Assembly (NCBI GenBank): GCA_038524325.1
Contig: JBCBIS010000001.1
Coordinates: 9,470-73,469, forward strand
Length of the DNA: 64,000 nucleotides
Direction of reading: 5' to 3'
From: Thermohalobaculum sp038524325
GTDB taxonomy: Bacteria; Pseudomonadota; Alphaproteobacteria; Rhodobacterales; Rhodobacteraceae
Every line of letters begins with the position of its first letter. Position 1 is the first letter of the stretch. Under the pieces are notes generated by a model. It was given only the letters and a program-made list of their open reading frames with translations, had not been told where the DNA came from and made no database searches. Below are positions 7,901-17,167 of this stretch, one piece after another. A program made the position numbers and the translations under genes.

Positions 7901-9606
7901 CCGCGGAGCACGGTCTCCGTGCCGCCCTCGACCTGGATCGCGCGGGCGCAGGCGAGGATGCGGGTGTCCTCGATGGTGAACTGGCGCAGCGCGTCGTCAT
8001 CCGAGGAGGTGGCCAGCACCGCAACCCCGTCCAGCGCGATCATGTCGAGGTTCTCGATCCGGATACACTCGCTGTCTGCCACGGTGAAGATCGGCGCGTC
8101 CAACGCGTCGAGCCGCGGGATCACCTGACTCTGCTTGCCGCAGCCCGCGATGGTGATGTCGGCGCGGTTGGCGATCAGTGCGTTGGTCTCGTGCCGGCCG
8201 GGCAGCAGGCAGATCCGCCCGCCCGAGGCCGGCAGCCGGTCGATCGCCTCCTGGATGCTGTCGGTATCGCCATGGGTGCGAATGCCATCGCCGACCGTGA
8301 TCGTACAGCAATGACAGGGATCGGTCAGCGGCGGGAACCCGTCGCGGCAATCCTCGATGGTCTCGGGCGCCTGGAGCGCATCCACAGGCCCATCGGTCCA
8401 TTCCAGAATGGCCAGCGGCGCGCGGTGATAGAGGATCGCCTGCGGCGGCGCCAGATTGGGCCAGAGCGAGGGATCGAAGGAGGTCCCCGCCGCCCGGGCC
8501 TGGAACTGCCAGCGATCGCCCTCGCGATAGTTCACACCGTTGTCGGGGTCGAACTCCAACCGGATGCCATCGGCCAGATCGGTCGCGCCGCTGTCGAAAT
8601 CGGCCACATCGCCAACCCCGTCCCAGAGGCGGAAGAACGCGGTCTCTCCCGCTGCGGCTGGCCAGGTGCCTTGCGGGTCATCGACGCTCAGGATGTCGTT
8701 CGAAAAGCTGACCGTGGCCTCGAACCTGACGCGCCATTCGCCGGTCTCCGGCTCGGGCGAGAGGGCCTGGAGGTGGAACCCCTCGACCCCCGCCGCCGCG
8801 ATCATCGGCAGGTTATGGGTGATGGCAATCTCGCTGGAGACCGCATCGAAACGCCCGCGCCCGACCAGGCCGCCGCCATGGCGCGACCAGGCAAAGCGCG
8901 CGCCGGCGGGACCGGGGCGCAGCATCTCCACCGTCATCAGCACATGGCCATCGCCGGTATAGCCGCCGCCCGCCTCGACCGGGCAATCGCCGGTGATGGC
9001 GACGGTCGGGCTGGGCGTGGCGGTCAGCCGGCCCCGATCGCCCGGATCGTCCAGCAGGCTGGGGCCGATGGTGGCGCAATCCTCATCCTCGGCCAGACGG
9101 CGCAGGCGGAGGCGGTGAAAGACCTTGACCCGGGCCGTGGTATCGACCCCGCCAAGCGCGGGTTCCAGCAGGCTGTCGGGGTCTTGAAAGGCACTGACGC
9201 TGTCTTCCCACACCTCCAGGATCACGGCGTCGCGCACCCCCTCGGCAATGCTCTCGGGCGACACCGGATCTTGCAGCGGCGGGGTCAGATAGGTCGCTTC
9301 GGGGGTGATGATCTCCGGCAGGATCAGCGGAATGCCATCGACCCAGGCGCGGCCCGGCAGCAGCCTGACCGAAACCGTCGCGCCGTCCGAGGCCGCTGAG
9401 ACGACCCGCAGACTGTCTGCCGCCTCGGCCGGCACCGCCACGCGGCCCGGCCCGAAAGCGTCACGGCCCATCAGGCTGCGCAGACCGCGCGCGATCTCCT
9501 CGGCCGCCAGCCCGTCACGGTCGAGGCGCACACGCCCCTGTTGCTCCAAAACGCCCGTATAGTTGTCGCGGGCCCGGTGGTCGAACCAGGAAAAGTCACC
9601 CTTCAT
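4993..9606 (-). CDS. Large DUF6519 / right-handed beta-helix protein of the eCIS
   Basis: A 1537-aa protein. The N-terminus has the DUF6519-type opening FSWFDHRARDNYTGVLEQQGR, which resembles the start of other contractile-tail accessory proteins. From about residue 440 comes a pectate-lyase-like beta-helix with many xIxxNxI turns (IEDNEIG, IVDNRI, IEDNDI, ILNNRI, IAGNRI, ITDNLI). Carboxypeptidase-regulatory-like beta-sandwich inserts lie near 722-785 and 1375-1465. No signal peptide is seen, as expected for a part assembled in the cytoplasm. It sits directly after tail protein I, where Afp/PVC loci place fibre-like parts. It may therefore be a fibre, a baseplate-decorating adhesin or a carbohydrate-active tip; this is inference. 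Confidence 0.8.
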   Translation of the reverse strand: MKGDFSWFDHRARDNYTGVLEQQGRVRLDRDGLAAEEIARGLRSLMGRDAFGPGRVAVPAEAADSLRVVSAASDGATVSVRLLPGRAWVDGIPLILPEIITPEATYLTPPLQDPVSPESIAEGVRDAVILEVWEDSVSAFQDPDSLLEPALGGVDTTARVKVFHRLRLRRLAEDEDCATIGPSLLDDPGDRGRLTATPSPTVAITGDCPVEAGGGYTGDGHVLMTVEMLRPGPAGARFAWSRHGGGLVGRGRFDAVSSEIAITHNLPMIAAAGVEGFHLQALSPEPETGEWRVRFEATVSFSNDILSVDDPQGTWPAAAGETAFFRLWDGVGDVADFDSGATDLADGIRLEFDPDNGVNYREGDRWQFQARAAGTSFDPSLWPNLAPPQAILYHRAPLAILEWTDGPVDALQAPETIEDCRDGFPPLTDPCHCCTITVGDGIRTHGDTDSIQEAIDRLPASGGRICLLPGRHETNALIANRADITIAGCGKQSQVIPRLDALDAPIFTVADSECIRIENLDMIALDGVAVLATSSDDDALRQFTIEDTRILACARAIQVEGGTETVLRGNRIRMIDKPGAGVAIYLTGEDARIEDNEIGVVPAGVTPVPPGGPDDFDGPDDPIDPCADPISILINPGYYRLFIAFSFGYPLTSITPPPFQALGGLQIGAGAERVAIVDNRILGGAGNGITLGGSHLMAPPPVVEQEVESSGPQSISFDQSAVAFQGTAVGEDGAPIEGVTIQITPAGTTTSASDRSRSEGRFQMKFPGSEPIPGPYLVDVLDPGLWVTGVEVISVAENNQGNLFPTLRVQVAAPQTAPQPQLGFLYGIRIEDNDISAMGLNGIGTTPSLALLGIDPEEPSEPGTPGTPTDTLIGNDTAPDIDSIDISEVDAIGNARLAPQALEIREISADERATASRFDLARVALVDALFALLGHPVVDLTILNNRITNNLQTPFTAEMRDYARQIGLGGISLGSVETLTIAGNRIEGNGRRYVDPVCGIFVTLGEQVEITDNLIRDNGRFEPVDAEVERGQRGGVAGIFMAIGIDEFGQDGSPAVSKPALRLHDNVIHQPMGRALTVAAAGPVSINANHLTTERSGTEQADLLAGAALVINFAGTASLPSGGTMLQGNQIRLGPDSEAFIGLALIAGEDLGLDANQVEALQTGQGQPGQQLMLNTFAFAESLRITGNRFTERTLGGQSVQVSVLSLSTQMNMTALNEADHCIFAADLTQPNPRQVIGPNLIVDDAICRDAQGAANQIAFLPPLGLKGFENRSVARLDEVQELNGTALVYNGALEPSVVALRGYQNTQLANAMASKSALGAVLDNEVSRLAERASSRADLLQAAEGRLAQTIRDAERLTAAGDVVSTLPELRRPDEGLTVTGRAVNAAGIGVINSEVLLADAQGRPIDGVEPVRTDASGAFVLRLPEDQAEALRERLDGQATVVLRGADEADQVEASVPLSLDRASLVLPDTRVTGVTDFTARTRTATVLRDAVVAQPFVRPELSATARPAAAAGLISPLVRESRVSLASVTLPPRR

Positions 9607-9624
9607 CGCCCTTGCCCTCCCCTT

Positions 9625-11928
9625 CTAGGTGATGCTGGCCAGGATCGGCCTGATCCCGACCGGCGTGAATTCTCTCAGCCGGATGGCCAAGTTCTTCAGT
9701 CGATGCGTGTTTTGCAGGAAATTGAACGCGCCCATCTCATCGGCGCCCGGCCCGTCTTTGAGCAGTGCTGTCGCGGTGAGGCTGCGGTCCAACTGGCCAT
9801 AGCCCGGCTCGCCCCAGCGGGTCGAGGTGAAGGCCACCGCGGCGCCGAACAGGCAGGCGGTATGCGGGGGCAGCCGGTTGCCCTCGGCGGGGAACCGGCA
9901 TTGCCGCAGGCAGCCGCTCTGATGGTCGCGCACCCGCAGCGGGTGGACGAACACGCCGCCCTGCCCGTCCGCGCTGCGCAGCCGCGTGCGGCCCAGGATG
10001 GTCACCCCGTCAAAGATCGTCTGCGGACCCCAGCCATCGGCGGGATCGTCGGGATCCGAGATCGCAAACCGCCCGGTTTCGAACTCGGGACCGGAGGCGG
10101 CGTCGACGATGGTATCGGTCAGCTCAAGCCGGTAGTCCTGCGCGATGCCAACCGGGCCGGTCACACAGCGGCGCATGGAGATCCGGGGCAGTTCCTCGAA
10201 ACTCTCCAACGCGGCCGCGTCGGAAAAGCCCAGATCCGAGGGCAGGTCAAAGGCCCGCTGCGAGAGCGCCCGTGTGCCGCCCGCCGTGCCGTCCAGCTCG
10301 ACATGGCCCGCGGGGTCCAACGTCACGCCCTCCAGATGCAGCGAGTTCACCGCCGCCCGCTCGATGATCGCGCGGTTGATCGGGGCGTTGCGCAGGCTCA
10401 GCAGGACGCCCTCGATGCGGATGTCCAGCGCCCGGGTCAGCGCCGTGTCGCCTGGGTCGGCGGCGCGCATCCGCAGGGGCTGGCGCAACTCGACCAGCGG
10501 GCGCTGGCCGGTAGCGGCCCTGATCCAGAAGGGGCGCGCGAGGGCGAAGGTGGGGCCGTTCTCGGCCACTGCATCGGTGACTTGCAGCAGGTTCACCCGG
10601 TGGGTCATGGAGTCGGTGATCTCGATGATCCGGGGCGGACCATCGCTCGCCAGCCCGGTCAGCGCCGCGCGCAGCGAGGTGCCGCCGGGATGGGCCGAGA
10701 CCTGGATCACCTCGGGCTCGGCCAGCCCCGGCCAGATCGTATCGGGGAATTGGCGCGAGACCGGATGCGCCCCCACCGGCCCCGCGAAGCCATAGGTCCC
10801 GCTGACCCGCAGCCGATTGCGCAGGGCCGGCCCCTCTGGCCCATTGTTGGGGATGCCGAACACCACGCGGCCATGCACCGGATCGACTACGATTTCCCGG
10901 GTACGGAGCGGGCGGCGCAGCCCCTCCTCCCAGGCGCAGAGATTGGCGCCGCGGGTGGTCCATTCGGTTCCTGCGAAGATGTTTTCGTTCAGATGAAACA
11001 CCAGCCCGGGCGCTCCGGCGCCAGGATCGGGGGCCCGACTGCCCTGGTGGATATCCACAGCGATATACTCCGCCGCATTGCCCGTGGGCGGGTCCTCCTC
11101 CAACCGCGCGGCAGGCATCGGACCCGGCGTGCGGTCAGGCTCCGAGAACTCCGGCGGCTCTGCGCTGGGGTCATAGCGGAAGGTGTTGAACAGCCGCATC
11201 TGCCGCCCTTGCGGATCGATATGGAACCGCGCGGCAAAGGGGGCCTCGTCCCCCGCCGCGCCGGCCACCGCCACGGTTCCGGCGCTGCGTGGGCGGGCGA
11301 CCGGCATCTGATAATCAGTCAGCCGCCATAGGAAGATCGCCAGGTTGGGCAGGTTGAGCCGCGGCTGGGTGCCCCCCGTCGGCTTCACATCCGCCGTGCG
11401 CGCAAAGGGATCGAAGGCGCCGCCCAGGAAGCTCAGCACCCCCGGGTCGCGCAAGGTGACCGTGCCGTGGCGCACCGGGTCGGCCAGATGGCGCGGCAGG
11501 CTCTGCGGCGGGATCCCGCCCGCATCGGGGCGCTGGTGGTTGAGATGCTGGGTCCAGAGCATCCGCTCGCGCATCTCGACCGCATGGGCCGCCCAGCCGG
11601 TCAGGCTGAAGGCCAGCTCCTCCATCGCGCCCAGCGTCCCCTTGCGCCGGGACAGCGCCACCGCACGGGCGGTCGAGGCGCGCAGCGTCCAGGGGTCGCC
11701 CTTCAGATGGGTCAGGCCCAGCAGATCGCCGATATAGGGCACCACCCAATCGTCGCAATGCTCGATAAAATGGTCATGGTAGAACTGTTCGACATGCTGG
11801 TCGAGCGCCTCCATCACCTCGTCGATCAGGCCGATAAACGCTTCGAACTGCCCGCCCTGCGCCTCCTCGGCATCGCGCAGGCGATAGATTTCGGGCAGGC
11901 GGTCGAACAGGCCGGGATGGCGGGTCAT
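9625..11928 (-). CDS. Phage tail protein I-like baseplate protein with long C-terminal extension
   Basis: The first 200 residues resemble phage tail protein I (P2 gpI, Afp12 group). They contain a RLPEIYRLRDAEE start, a segment with HVEQFYHDHFIEHC, and a RRKGTLGAMEELAFSLTGW motif. In contractile machines this protein links the baseplate wedge to fibres. At 767 aa it is far longer than P2 gpI. The extra C-terminal part is rich in beta strands, with short parallel-helix-like turns near residues 480-650. The ATG at 11928 overlaps the previous stop as ATGA and has GAGGAG upstream; a GTG at 11937 is less likely. Confidence 0.85.
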   Translation of the reverse strand: MTRHPGLFDRLPEIYRLRDAEEAQGGQFEAFIGLIDEVMEALDQHVEQFYHDHFIEHCDDWVVPYIGDLLGLTHLKGDPWTLRASTARAVALSRRKGTLGAMEELAFSLTGWAAHAVEMRERMLWTQHLNHQRPDAGGIPPQSLPRHLADPVRHGTVTLRDPGVLSFLGGAFDPFARTADVKPTGGTQPRLNLPNLAIFLWRLTDYQMPVARPRSAGTVAVAGAAGDEAPFAARFHIDPQGRQMRLFNTFRYDPSAEPPEFSEPDRTPGPMPAARLEEDPPTGNAAEYIAVDIHQGSRAPDPGAGAPGLVFHLNENIFAGTEWTTRGANLCAWEEGLRRPLRTREIVVDPVHGRVVFGIPNNGPEGPALRNRLRVSGTYGFAGPVGAHPVSRQFPDTIWPGLAEPEVIQVSAHPGGTSLRAALTGLASDGPPRIIEITDSMTHRVNLLQVTDAVAENGPTFALARPFWIRAATGQRPLVELRQPLRMRAADPGDTALTRALDIRIEGVLLSLRNAPINRAIIERAAVNSLHLEGVTLDPAGHVELDGTAGGTRALSQRAFDLPSDLGFSDAAALESFEELPRISMRRCVTGPVGIAQDYRLELTDTIVDAASGPEFETGRFAISDPDDPADGWGPQTIFDGVTILGRTRLRSADGQGGVFVHPLRVRDHQSGCLRQCRFPAEGNRLPPHTACLFGAAVAFTSTRWGEPGYGQLDRSLTATALLKDGPGADEMGAFNFLQNTHRLKNLAIRLREFTPVGIRPILASIT

Positions 11929-14669
11929 GTCGGGCACTCCTCGTCGGAGGTCACGGCCAGGGTTTCCAAGCGCAGATGCAGGGCGGAGAGGACCAGCACC
12001 TCATCGCCCGCCACCATCACCCGTTTGTGCAGAGGCTTGGCCTTGGGCAGCTTGATCTCGGCGGGGTCGTCGCCCAGCCCGGCCAGCAAGAAACTGGCGG
12101 TGCCCTCGACCCAGACCACGCCTTCGACCGCCTGCACCGCGGCGAGGATTTGGCTGAGATGCACATCCTGGCCAAAGCTGCGCTGGGGCAGCGCGAGCAG
12201 GCCCTCGGGCCACGCCCCGCCTTGCGGCAAGGCGCCCAGGGCATCCGAGACAGCGGCGCGGACATCGTCCTCGCGCAGCACCGGGTCGAGGCCCGCGCGC
12301 AGGCCCAATCCCAGCCAGCGGCGGCGCCCGCGCGAGACCCGCAGCACATGGCGCGCCGGGCCGCGGCAGCGATCGGCATGTCGCATCGATGCCTCGACCG
12401 CGGCGACGGCCTCGGGGCTCTCGTCTTCGGTCAGAACGGTGAGTTCGATGGCCGGCGCCGCGCCACCGCCAAACCGCGCATCGGCTTTCAGCACTCCGGG
12501 CAGGGCCAGCGCTTCGGCTCGGTAATCGCCGAGCACTAACAGCCGGCCCAGAGCCTGCATCCGGGCGGGCGCGGCCGCGCGGGTCTGCGCGGGGCCCTCG
12601 GGATCGGCGCCCTCGGTCGCGGGGCCGGGCATGGTGACGGCGGTCAGCGGTTTCAGCTTCTCCTTGGCCTTCGGCTCCGCCGCCTCGGCCAGATCGCCCC
12701 GCGCGCCGGTGCCGGTGCGCCAGGCGGCGGTGACATTGCCGCGGCCCGAGGGCAGCCGCGCACCGGTGATGCCATCACCGAACTGCACCGCGTCCTTGCC
12801 TTCGACATCCTGGCGGAGAATGTAGATCTCCGCCTCGGCTGGCTGGTCGAAGAACGTCTCCACCTCGCGCCAGAGACGCCCGGCCACCCGGATCTCCAAT
12901 GCCGGCAGCCAGGGAGGGGTCGCGGCGCCATCGGCATGGCGGCTGACGGGTTTCGGCACGGCGAAGGTCTGGAAAATCAGGCGGCTGTCGCCCGAGCCGA
13001 TCGGCGCCTCGGCCTGGCTTTCACCCTCGCTGGCCGCGACGAGATTGCCATAGACGGTGATGGTCGGATCGGTTTCGGCAAACCCCTCCGCCCCGCCTTG
13101 CGGGACTTGCAACAGCTGGATCGGCCACATCCGGTGATCGCCCGGCGCGCCGGGGGCGAGGCTCTCAAGCGCCGGTTGCTCGGGCGAGACCATGACCTCC
13201 TCGGGCGCCTCGGTGACGCCTTCCAGCAGCAGGCTGCGCCCGGCCAGGGCCTCGGCTTCGGCCCGGGTCCCGAAGAAATTGACCTTGCCATCGCTCGGCG
13301 CGCCCGGTTTCTGCACGGGAGGCGCGCGCAGCAGCATCTCGGGCCCCAGCGTCTCGTGCAGGCGCAGATGGCGGATGTCCTGCTGCAGGATGATTGTGGC
13401 GACGGCGGCGATCTGGGCGAGCTCTGCCGCGACCTTCTCAGCCGCGGCGACCTCTTGCAGAGAGGCGCTGAGCGTGAGGCCGGGGCCGGACCCATCGAGC
13501 TGGAAGGTCTCCTGCAGGCTGCCTGCGCCGCTCTGCCCCGCGCCAGTCGAGGGCGCAAGCCCGGTGTTCAGCGTCAACAGGCTGACCGCCGCCGAGGCAT
13601 TGCCCCAGGTGACCGTCTGAGAGCCGACCCGGGCGATCTTGCGGACCAGTGCGAAATCCGCCGCGCCAAAGGTCTGGCGCCCGGTGCAGACGATCTGCGC
13701 CCCGGTTGGCAGGTCATCATACTCTGCGTCCAGCGGCATCTGTTGGGGCGTCAACAGGGTGTGATAGTCGTTCGACGGCCCATCGAAGCTCAGGGAGCGG
13801 TTAAACAAGGTCTGATGCTGCTGGGCCGCCGGCGGATCGGCCTGGAACGTGGTGAAGGTCGCCGGCAGATCGCTGCCATAATGGCGGAAGCTGCGGCCCA
13901 GGCGGAAGGCGGTGACCTCGGGTTTATGGGCCTGCTGCACGGCGCCTTCGAAATGCAGGGTGACACGGTCGAGATGCTCCTCGATGCGCTCCACCACCAG
14001 GATCTCATAGGGGTCGAACGGGCCGGAGAGGATCAGGATCCGGTCGCCGGGTGCGATTTCCTCCGCCGCGGCGCTGCGGGCGGCCAGGGTGATGTCGCCG
14101 CCGGCCAACGCGATGTCGAGCGATCGCATCGCAGGCCCGATCTGCGCCTTGCCCTTTCGGGGGCGGTAGAGGTGGAAGGCGTTGAACGCCTCCCAGGCGG
14201 TGGCGGGGGCGTCGGTCTCGAACAGCGCGGGCGCGTCGAACCCGTCGAGCTGCGCCTCGATGGGAAGGCCCGCGGGGATGGTCACCGGCCCCTCGCCTTC
14301 GACCTCCAGAGCAAAGCGGGTGCGGCCCGCCAGACCCGGCGCGGGGCGATAGCCAGTCAGGCGCACCAGATCGCGCAGGCTGTCGTCCCAGGCGGCTGTC
14401 GCCAGCTTCGTTTCGTTGGCATAGAGCTGCTGGTAGAAGCTGAGGATGTCGCCGACCAGCGCCGCCCCTTCCAACAGCGCGATGCCGGGCTCGTCCGGGC
14501 TCAGATGGCTCCAGCCTTGCAGCGGGTCCGATTTGACCAGCCGGTCGAGCATATGCGCCCGCATCCGCGCATAGGTCCCGATGCGATAGCGGAACGCGGC
14601 AAGGCCGGGGCGGTTCTCGATATCCAGCGGGAAGATGTCCGGGCGGTCGCAGTCATGCGCGCAGCTCAT
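11925..14669 (-). CDS. Baseplate J-like wedge protein (Afp11/gp6 group), second copy
   Basis: A 914-aa protein of the putative baseplate assembly family seen in eCIS and related tails. Diagnostic features: an N-terminal FRYRIGTYARMRAHMLDRL segment, a WSHLSPDEPGIALLEGAALVGDILSFYQQLYANE stretch, and the central motif FGDGITGARLPSGRGNVTAAWR, where family members have FGDG and a G-P-G run. It would form part of the wedge ring around the hub. Its ATG overlaps the stop of the upstream paralogue (ATGA). An in-frame extension upstream lies inside the paralogue and is not protein-like. Confidence 0.88.
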   Translation of the reverse strand: MSCAHDCDRPDIFPLDIENRPGLAAFRYRIGTYARMRAHMLDRLVKSDPLQGWSHLSPDEPGIALLEGAALVGDILSFYQQLYANETKLATAAWDDSLRDLVRLTGYRPAPGLAGRTRFALEVEGEGPVTIPAGLPIEAQLDGFDAPALFETDAPATAWEAFNAFHLYRPRKGKAQIGPAMRSLDIALAGGDITLAARSAAAEEIAPGDRILILSGPFDPYEILVVERIEEHLDRVTLHFEGAVQQAHKPEVTAFRLGRSFRHYGSDLPATFTTFQADPPAAQQHQTLFNRSLSFDGPSNDYHTLLTPQQMPLDAEYDDLPTGAQIVCTGRQTFGAADFALVRKIARVGSQTVTWGNASAAVSLLTLNTGLAPSTGAGQSGAGSLQETFQLDGSGPGLTLSASLQEVAAAEKVAAELAQIAAVATIILQQDIRHLRLHETLGPEMLLRAPPVQKPGAPSDGKVNFFGTRAEAEALAGRSLLLEGVTEAPEEVMVSPEQPALESLAPGAPGDHRMWPIQLLQVPQGGAEGFAETDPTITVYGNLVAASEGESQAEAPIGSGDSRLIFQTFAVPKPVSRHADGAATPPWLPALEIRVAGRLWREVETFFDQPAEAEIYILRQDVEGKDAVQFGDGITGARLPSGRGNVTAAWRTGTGARGDLAEAAEPKAKEKLKPLTAVTMPGPATEGADPEGPAQTRAAAPARMQALGRLLVLGDYRAEALALPGVLKADARFGGGAAPAIELTVLTEDESPEAVAAVEASMRHADRCRGPARHVLRVSRGRRRWLGLGLRAGLDPVLREDDVRAAVSDALGALPQGGAWPEGLLALPQRSFGQDVHLSQILAAVQAVEGVVWVEGTASFLLAGLGDDPAEIKLPKAKPLHKRVMVAGDEVLVLSALHLRLETLAVTSDEECPT

Positions 14670-17167
14670 TGCCGGCCTCCCTCGGCGAAGATCTGGATCC
14701 GGCCCAGTTCCAGCGCGCTCGGGTCGTTGGCGACGCGGATGATCTGGTTGGGGGCCGGGCAGATGACGGCATTCTCGGCGGGTTTGGCCTCGTCCTCGGT
14801 CAGGGTGATGGTTTCGGTCGTCGGCCCGCCGGCCTGATCCCAGGGCGCCATTAAGAGCGCGCGCACCCGGTCGACCCCCTCGACCGCAAGGGCCCGTCCG
14901 ATGATCTGGCTGGCATGGAGCTTTTGCCCGAAAGTCCAATTATCGGGGTGGAAGAACCCGCGCGCGCCTGTGGAGGTGTAACCTTCGGTGAACGCCTCTT
15001 GCAACTCGAACTCCAGATCCTCGGGCCAAAAGCGGGGATGGGCGCAGACGATCAGGCAGATATCGAGTGGGAGCAGATCCGGCGGGCGGATCTCGATATC
15101 CTCGCCGATCAGGCGCACCGGGTTCAGATGCGCCTGCGCCTCGGCCACCTGCTCGGGCAGGAGGTCGGTGGCGCCCAGCGGGTCTAGCGTGATCCGCACG
15201 GTGCGCCAGCTTCCGGTCCAGCCATAGGCCGCCGCCGCGCGCTGGACGAAGGGCAACTCCTCGGCGCGGTTGACATAGTCGGCCAGGGTAATCGCGCGTT
15301 GTTGCCGGGCGCGATAGGCCTCGGGGACTCGGCGGCGGATGATCTCGGCGCTCTCCGGCGCGCGGCCATTGGTGACGTCGAACGGGTTCCAGACGCGGGT
15401 GACCGTGGTGAAGGTCGCCGCGTCAAACGCCGCCACCCGGTCGGCGCCCACATTGCCGGCGCTGCCGATGCCGGTCTGATAGCGCGCGGCGACATAGGTG
15501 CCGGGGGGCGGCGCCGCCCCGTTCACCCCATTGCCAAAGCGCAGGCGGCTGCGGCCGGTCTCGTCGGTCTCGACCAGGAAATGTTCCGCATCTCCCCGGC
15601 TTTGGGTCAGATCCGACTGCTCCCCCCAGCCCGCGATGCCCTCGACCGTGACCGAAAGGCTGGAGCGGACGGGCGCCTCGCCCCCAGGGGCCGTGTCGCG
15701 ATAGGCGACGGGGCTTTCGGGCAGCGGGCAGACGCGGCCCCATTTGGTCTCCTCATAGGTGACCTCGGTGATCCGCCCGAACGGGTGATCGGTCAGAAAA
15801 CCCGTCCGCTCCGCCGCCAGGGCGTTGGCGAGATCGGTGTCGAGCGCCCGGTCCCGATCGGTCAAAAGCGTCAGGTTCGGCGCCCCATGGGTGGCGGGGA
15901 GGAGATTGCCGAAGAACAGGCTCACCGCCTCCTCGACGGGCTCATCGGGGCAGCGGGTGACAAAGCAGAAGCGGCTGGCCAGGGCATCCTCGGGCCGCCA
16001 CTGGATGCGCACCATCCAGGCGCCAGCCACAGGGTCCAGCCGAGCCTCCGCCGTGCTGGTCAGGCGCAGGAGCTGCCGCCGACGCGGGTCACGGCCCGGG
16101 GCGCGGCCGGTTTCGGGGTTCAGGACCTCTTCCAGCAGCAACGGCCCGTCGAGCGCGTTCAGCGCGTCGCGCAGCGCCTCAGCGGCGGTTTCGTCCATCG
16201 GATCGCCCGGCAGGGTGATATCGGCTCCGGTCGCACCGGCCTCGAGCGCGCCAACCAGCCCGCCCCAGGTATAGAGCGCCATGCGGTTCAAGAGCGCCAC
16301 CATGGGCCGCCCTGCCCCATCCAAATCCCGCGTGTCATGCAGGAAGACCTCGCCCGCCGCCACGCCCTGCCGCCCGGTCCACGCGGCAAAGCCGGGGCCG
16401 AGGAGCGTATCGGCGGCCACCTCCACCGCCAGCATGGTGCTGGCCTGATTGCCCTCGTGGATATGGTAATCCATCAACCGCGCATGGCGGGCCAGCGAGA
16501 CGCGTTTGCGGGCGCGGGGGAAGAACGCCTCATTGGCCACCCGGTCCTGCTTATCGGCCAGCTCGTCGCCCTTGGCCGCCAGCAGATTGATGACCACGGC
16601 GTCGAGATCGGCCTCGGAGGTCGGCTGCCATCCCGGCACGCGTTCGCGCATCGCGTTGAGCAGCAGGTGCTTGAACGAGGCGTAGTCCCGCGCCTCGTAA
16701 TCGATCCGCGGATTGCTCAGGGGCGCGGGCGGGGCCGCGCGGTCGTCGCAGTTCAGATTGAAACAGCCAGGGCGGAACTTGAACGGGATCTCGGCAAAGA
16801 TCGGATCGAAATCGGGGCTTTCGGCCCGCAGGCGATAGGTGGAGTAATCGCCGATCGGGGTGACCTCGAGCTGGAAGGAGGTCGTGGTCAGCGCGGTGAT
16901 CCCAGTCACCTGCACCTCGCCCGGCAGCGTGCCGGCCCGCACCCGGCGCCCGCCGGAGATGCTGAAGAGCTGGTTCGCGGGGGTCCCACCCGCCTGCGCG
17001 GCCAGGATTTCGACCAGCCCGACCTCGTTCAGAAATTCCGCCGTCAGCCGGGCGACGGGCGGGTCGGCGGCGGTGTCGAGTTCGACGAAGACCAGGTCAA
17101 AGCCGTTATGGCTGGTCAGGTCGCGGGCGCGGTCGCGCAGCTCCTCGGGGTTCAGGATCTCAGCCAT
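14666..17167 (-). CDS. Baseplate J-like wedge protein (putative baseplate assembly protein), first copy
   Basis: An 833-aa protein starting MAEILNPEELRDRARDL. An SNPRIDYEARDYASFKHLLLN segment near 170 and a DLDAVVINLLAAKGDELADKQDRVANEAF segment are typical of the first of two tandem baseplate-J proteins in eCIS and phage-tail-like clusters. FGNGVNGAAPPPGTYVAARYQ matches the FGDG motif of the neighbour. The predicted role is the baseplate wedge with gp25. The start at 17167 overlaps the gp25-like stop by 8 bases; a longer in-frame start at 17263 would run inside that gene. It overlaps the next gene as ATGA. Confidence 0.88.
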   Translation of the reverse strand: MAEILNPEELRDRARDLTSHNGFDLVFVELDTAADPPVARLTAEFLNEVGLVEILAAQAGGTPANQLFSISGGRRVRAGTLPGEVQVTGITALTTTSFQLEVTPIGDYSTYRLRAESPDFDPIFAEIPFKFRPGCFNLNCDDRAAPPAPLSNPRIDYEARDYASFKHLLLNAMRERVPGWQPTSEADLDAVVINLLAAKGDELADKQDRVANEAFFPRARKRVSLARHARLMDYHIHEGNQASTMLAVEVAADTLLGPGFAAWTGRQGVAAGEVFLHDTRDLDGAGRPMVALLNRMALYTWGGLVGALEAGATGADITLPGDPMDETAAEALRDALNALDGPLLLEEVLNPETGRAPGRDPRRRQLLRLTSTAEARLDPVAGAWMVRIQWRPEDALASRFCFVTRCPDEPVEEAVSLFFGNLLPATHGAPNLTLLTDRDRALDTDLANALAAERTGFLTDHPFGRITEVTYEETKWGRVCPLPESPVAYRDTAPGGEAPVRSSLSVTVEGIAGWGEQSDLTQSRGDAEHFLVETDETGRSRLRFGNGVNGAAPPPGTYVAARYQTGIGSAGNVGADRVAAFDAATFTTVTRVWNPFDVTNGRAPESAEIIRRRVPEAYRARQQRAITLADYVNRAEELPFVQRAAAAYGWTGSWRTVRITLDPLGATDLLPEQVAEAQAHLNPVRLIGEDIEIRPPDLLPLDICLIVCAHPRFWPEDLEFELQEAFTEGYTSTGARGFFHPDNWTFGQKLHASQIIGRALAVEGVDRVRALLMAPWDQAGGPTTETITLTEDEAKPAENAVICPAPNQIIRVANDPSALELGRIQIFAEGGRQ

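Noticed and set aside
5683..9399. Plus-strand open frames of about 600 codons opposite the DUF6519 gene
   Set aside because: Composition rich in Arg, Gly, Ala and Pro with no domains; the minus frame has clear beta-helix repeats and fits the operon.
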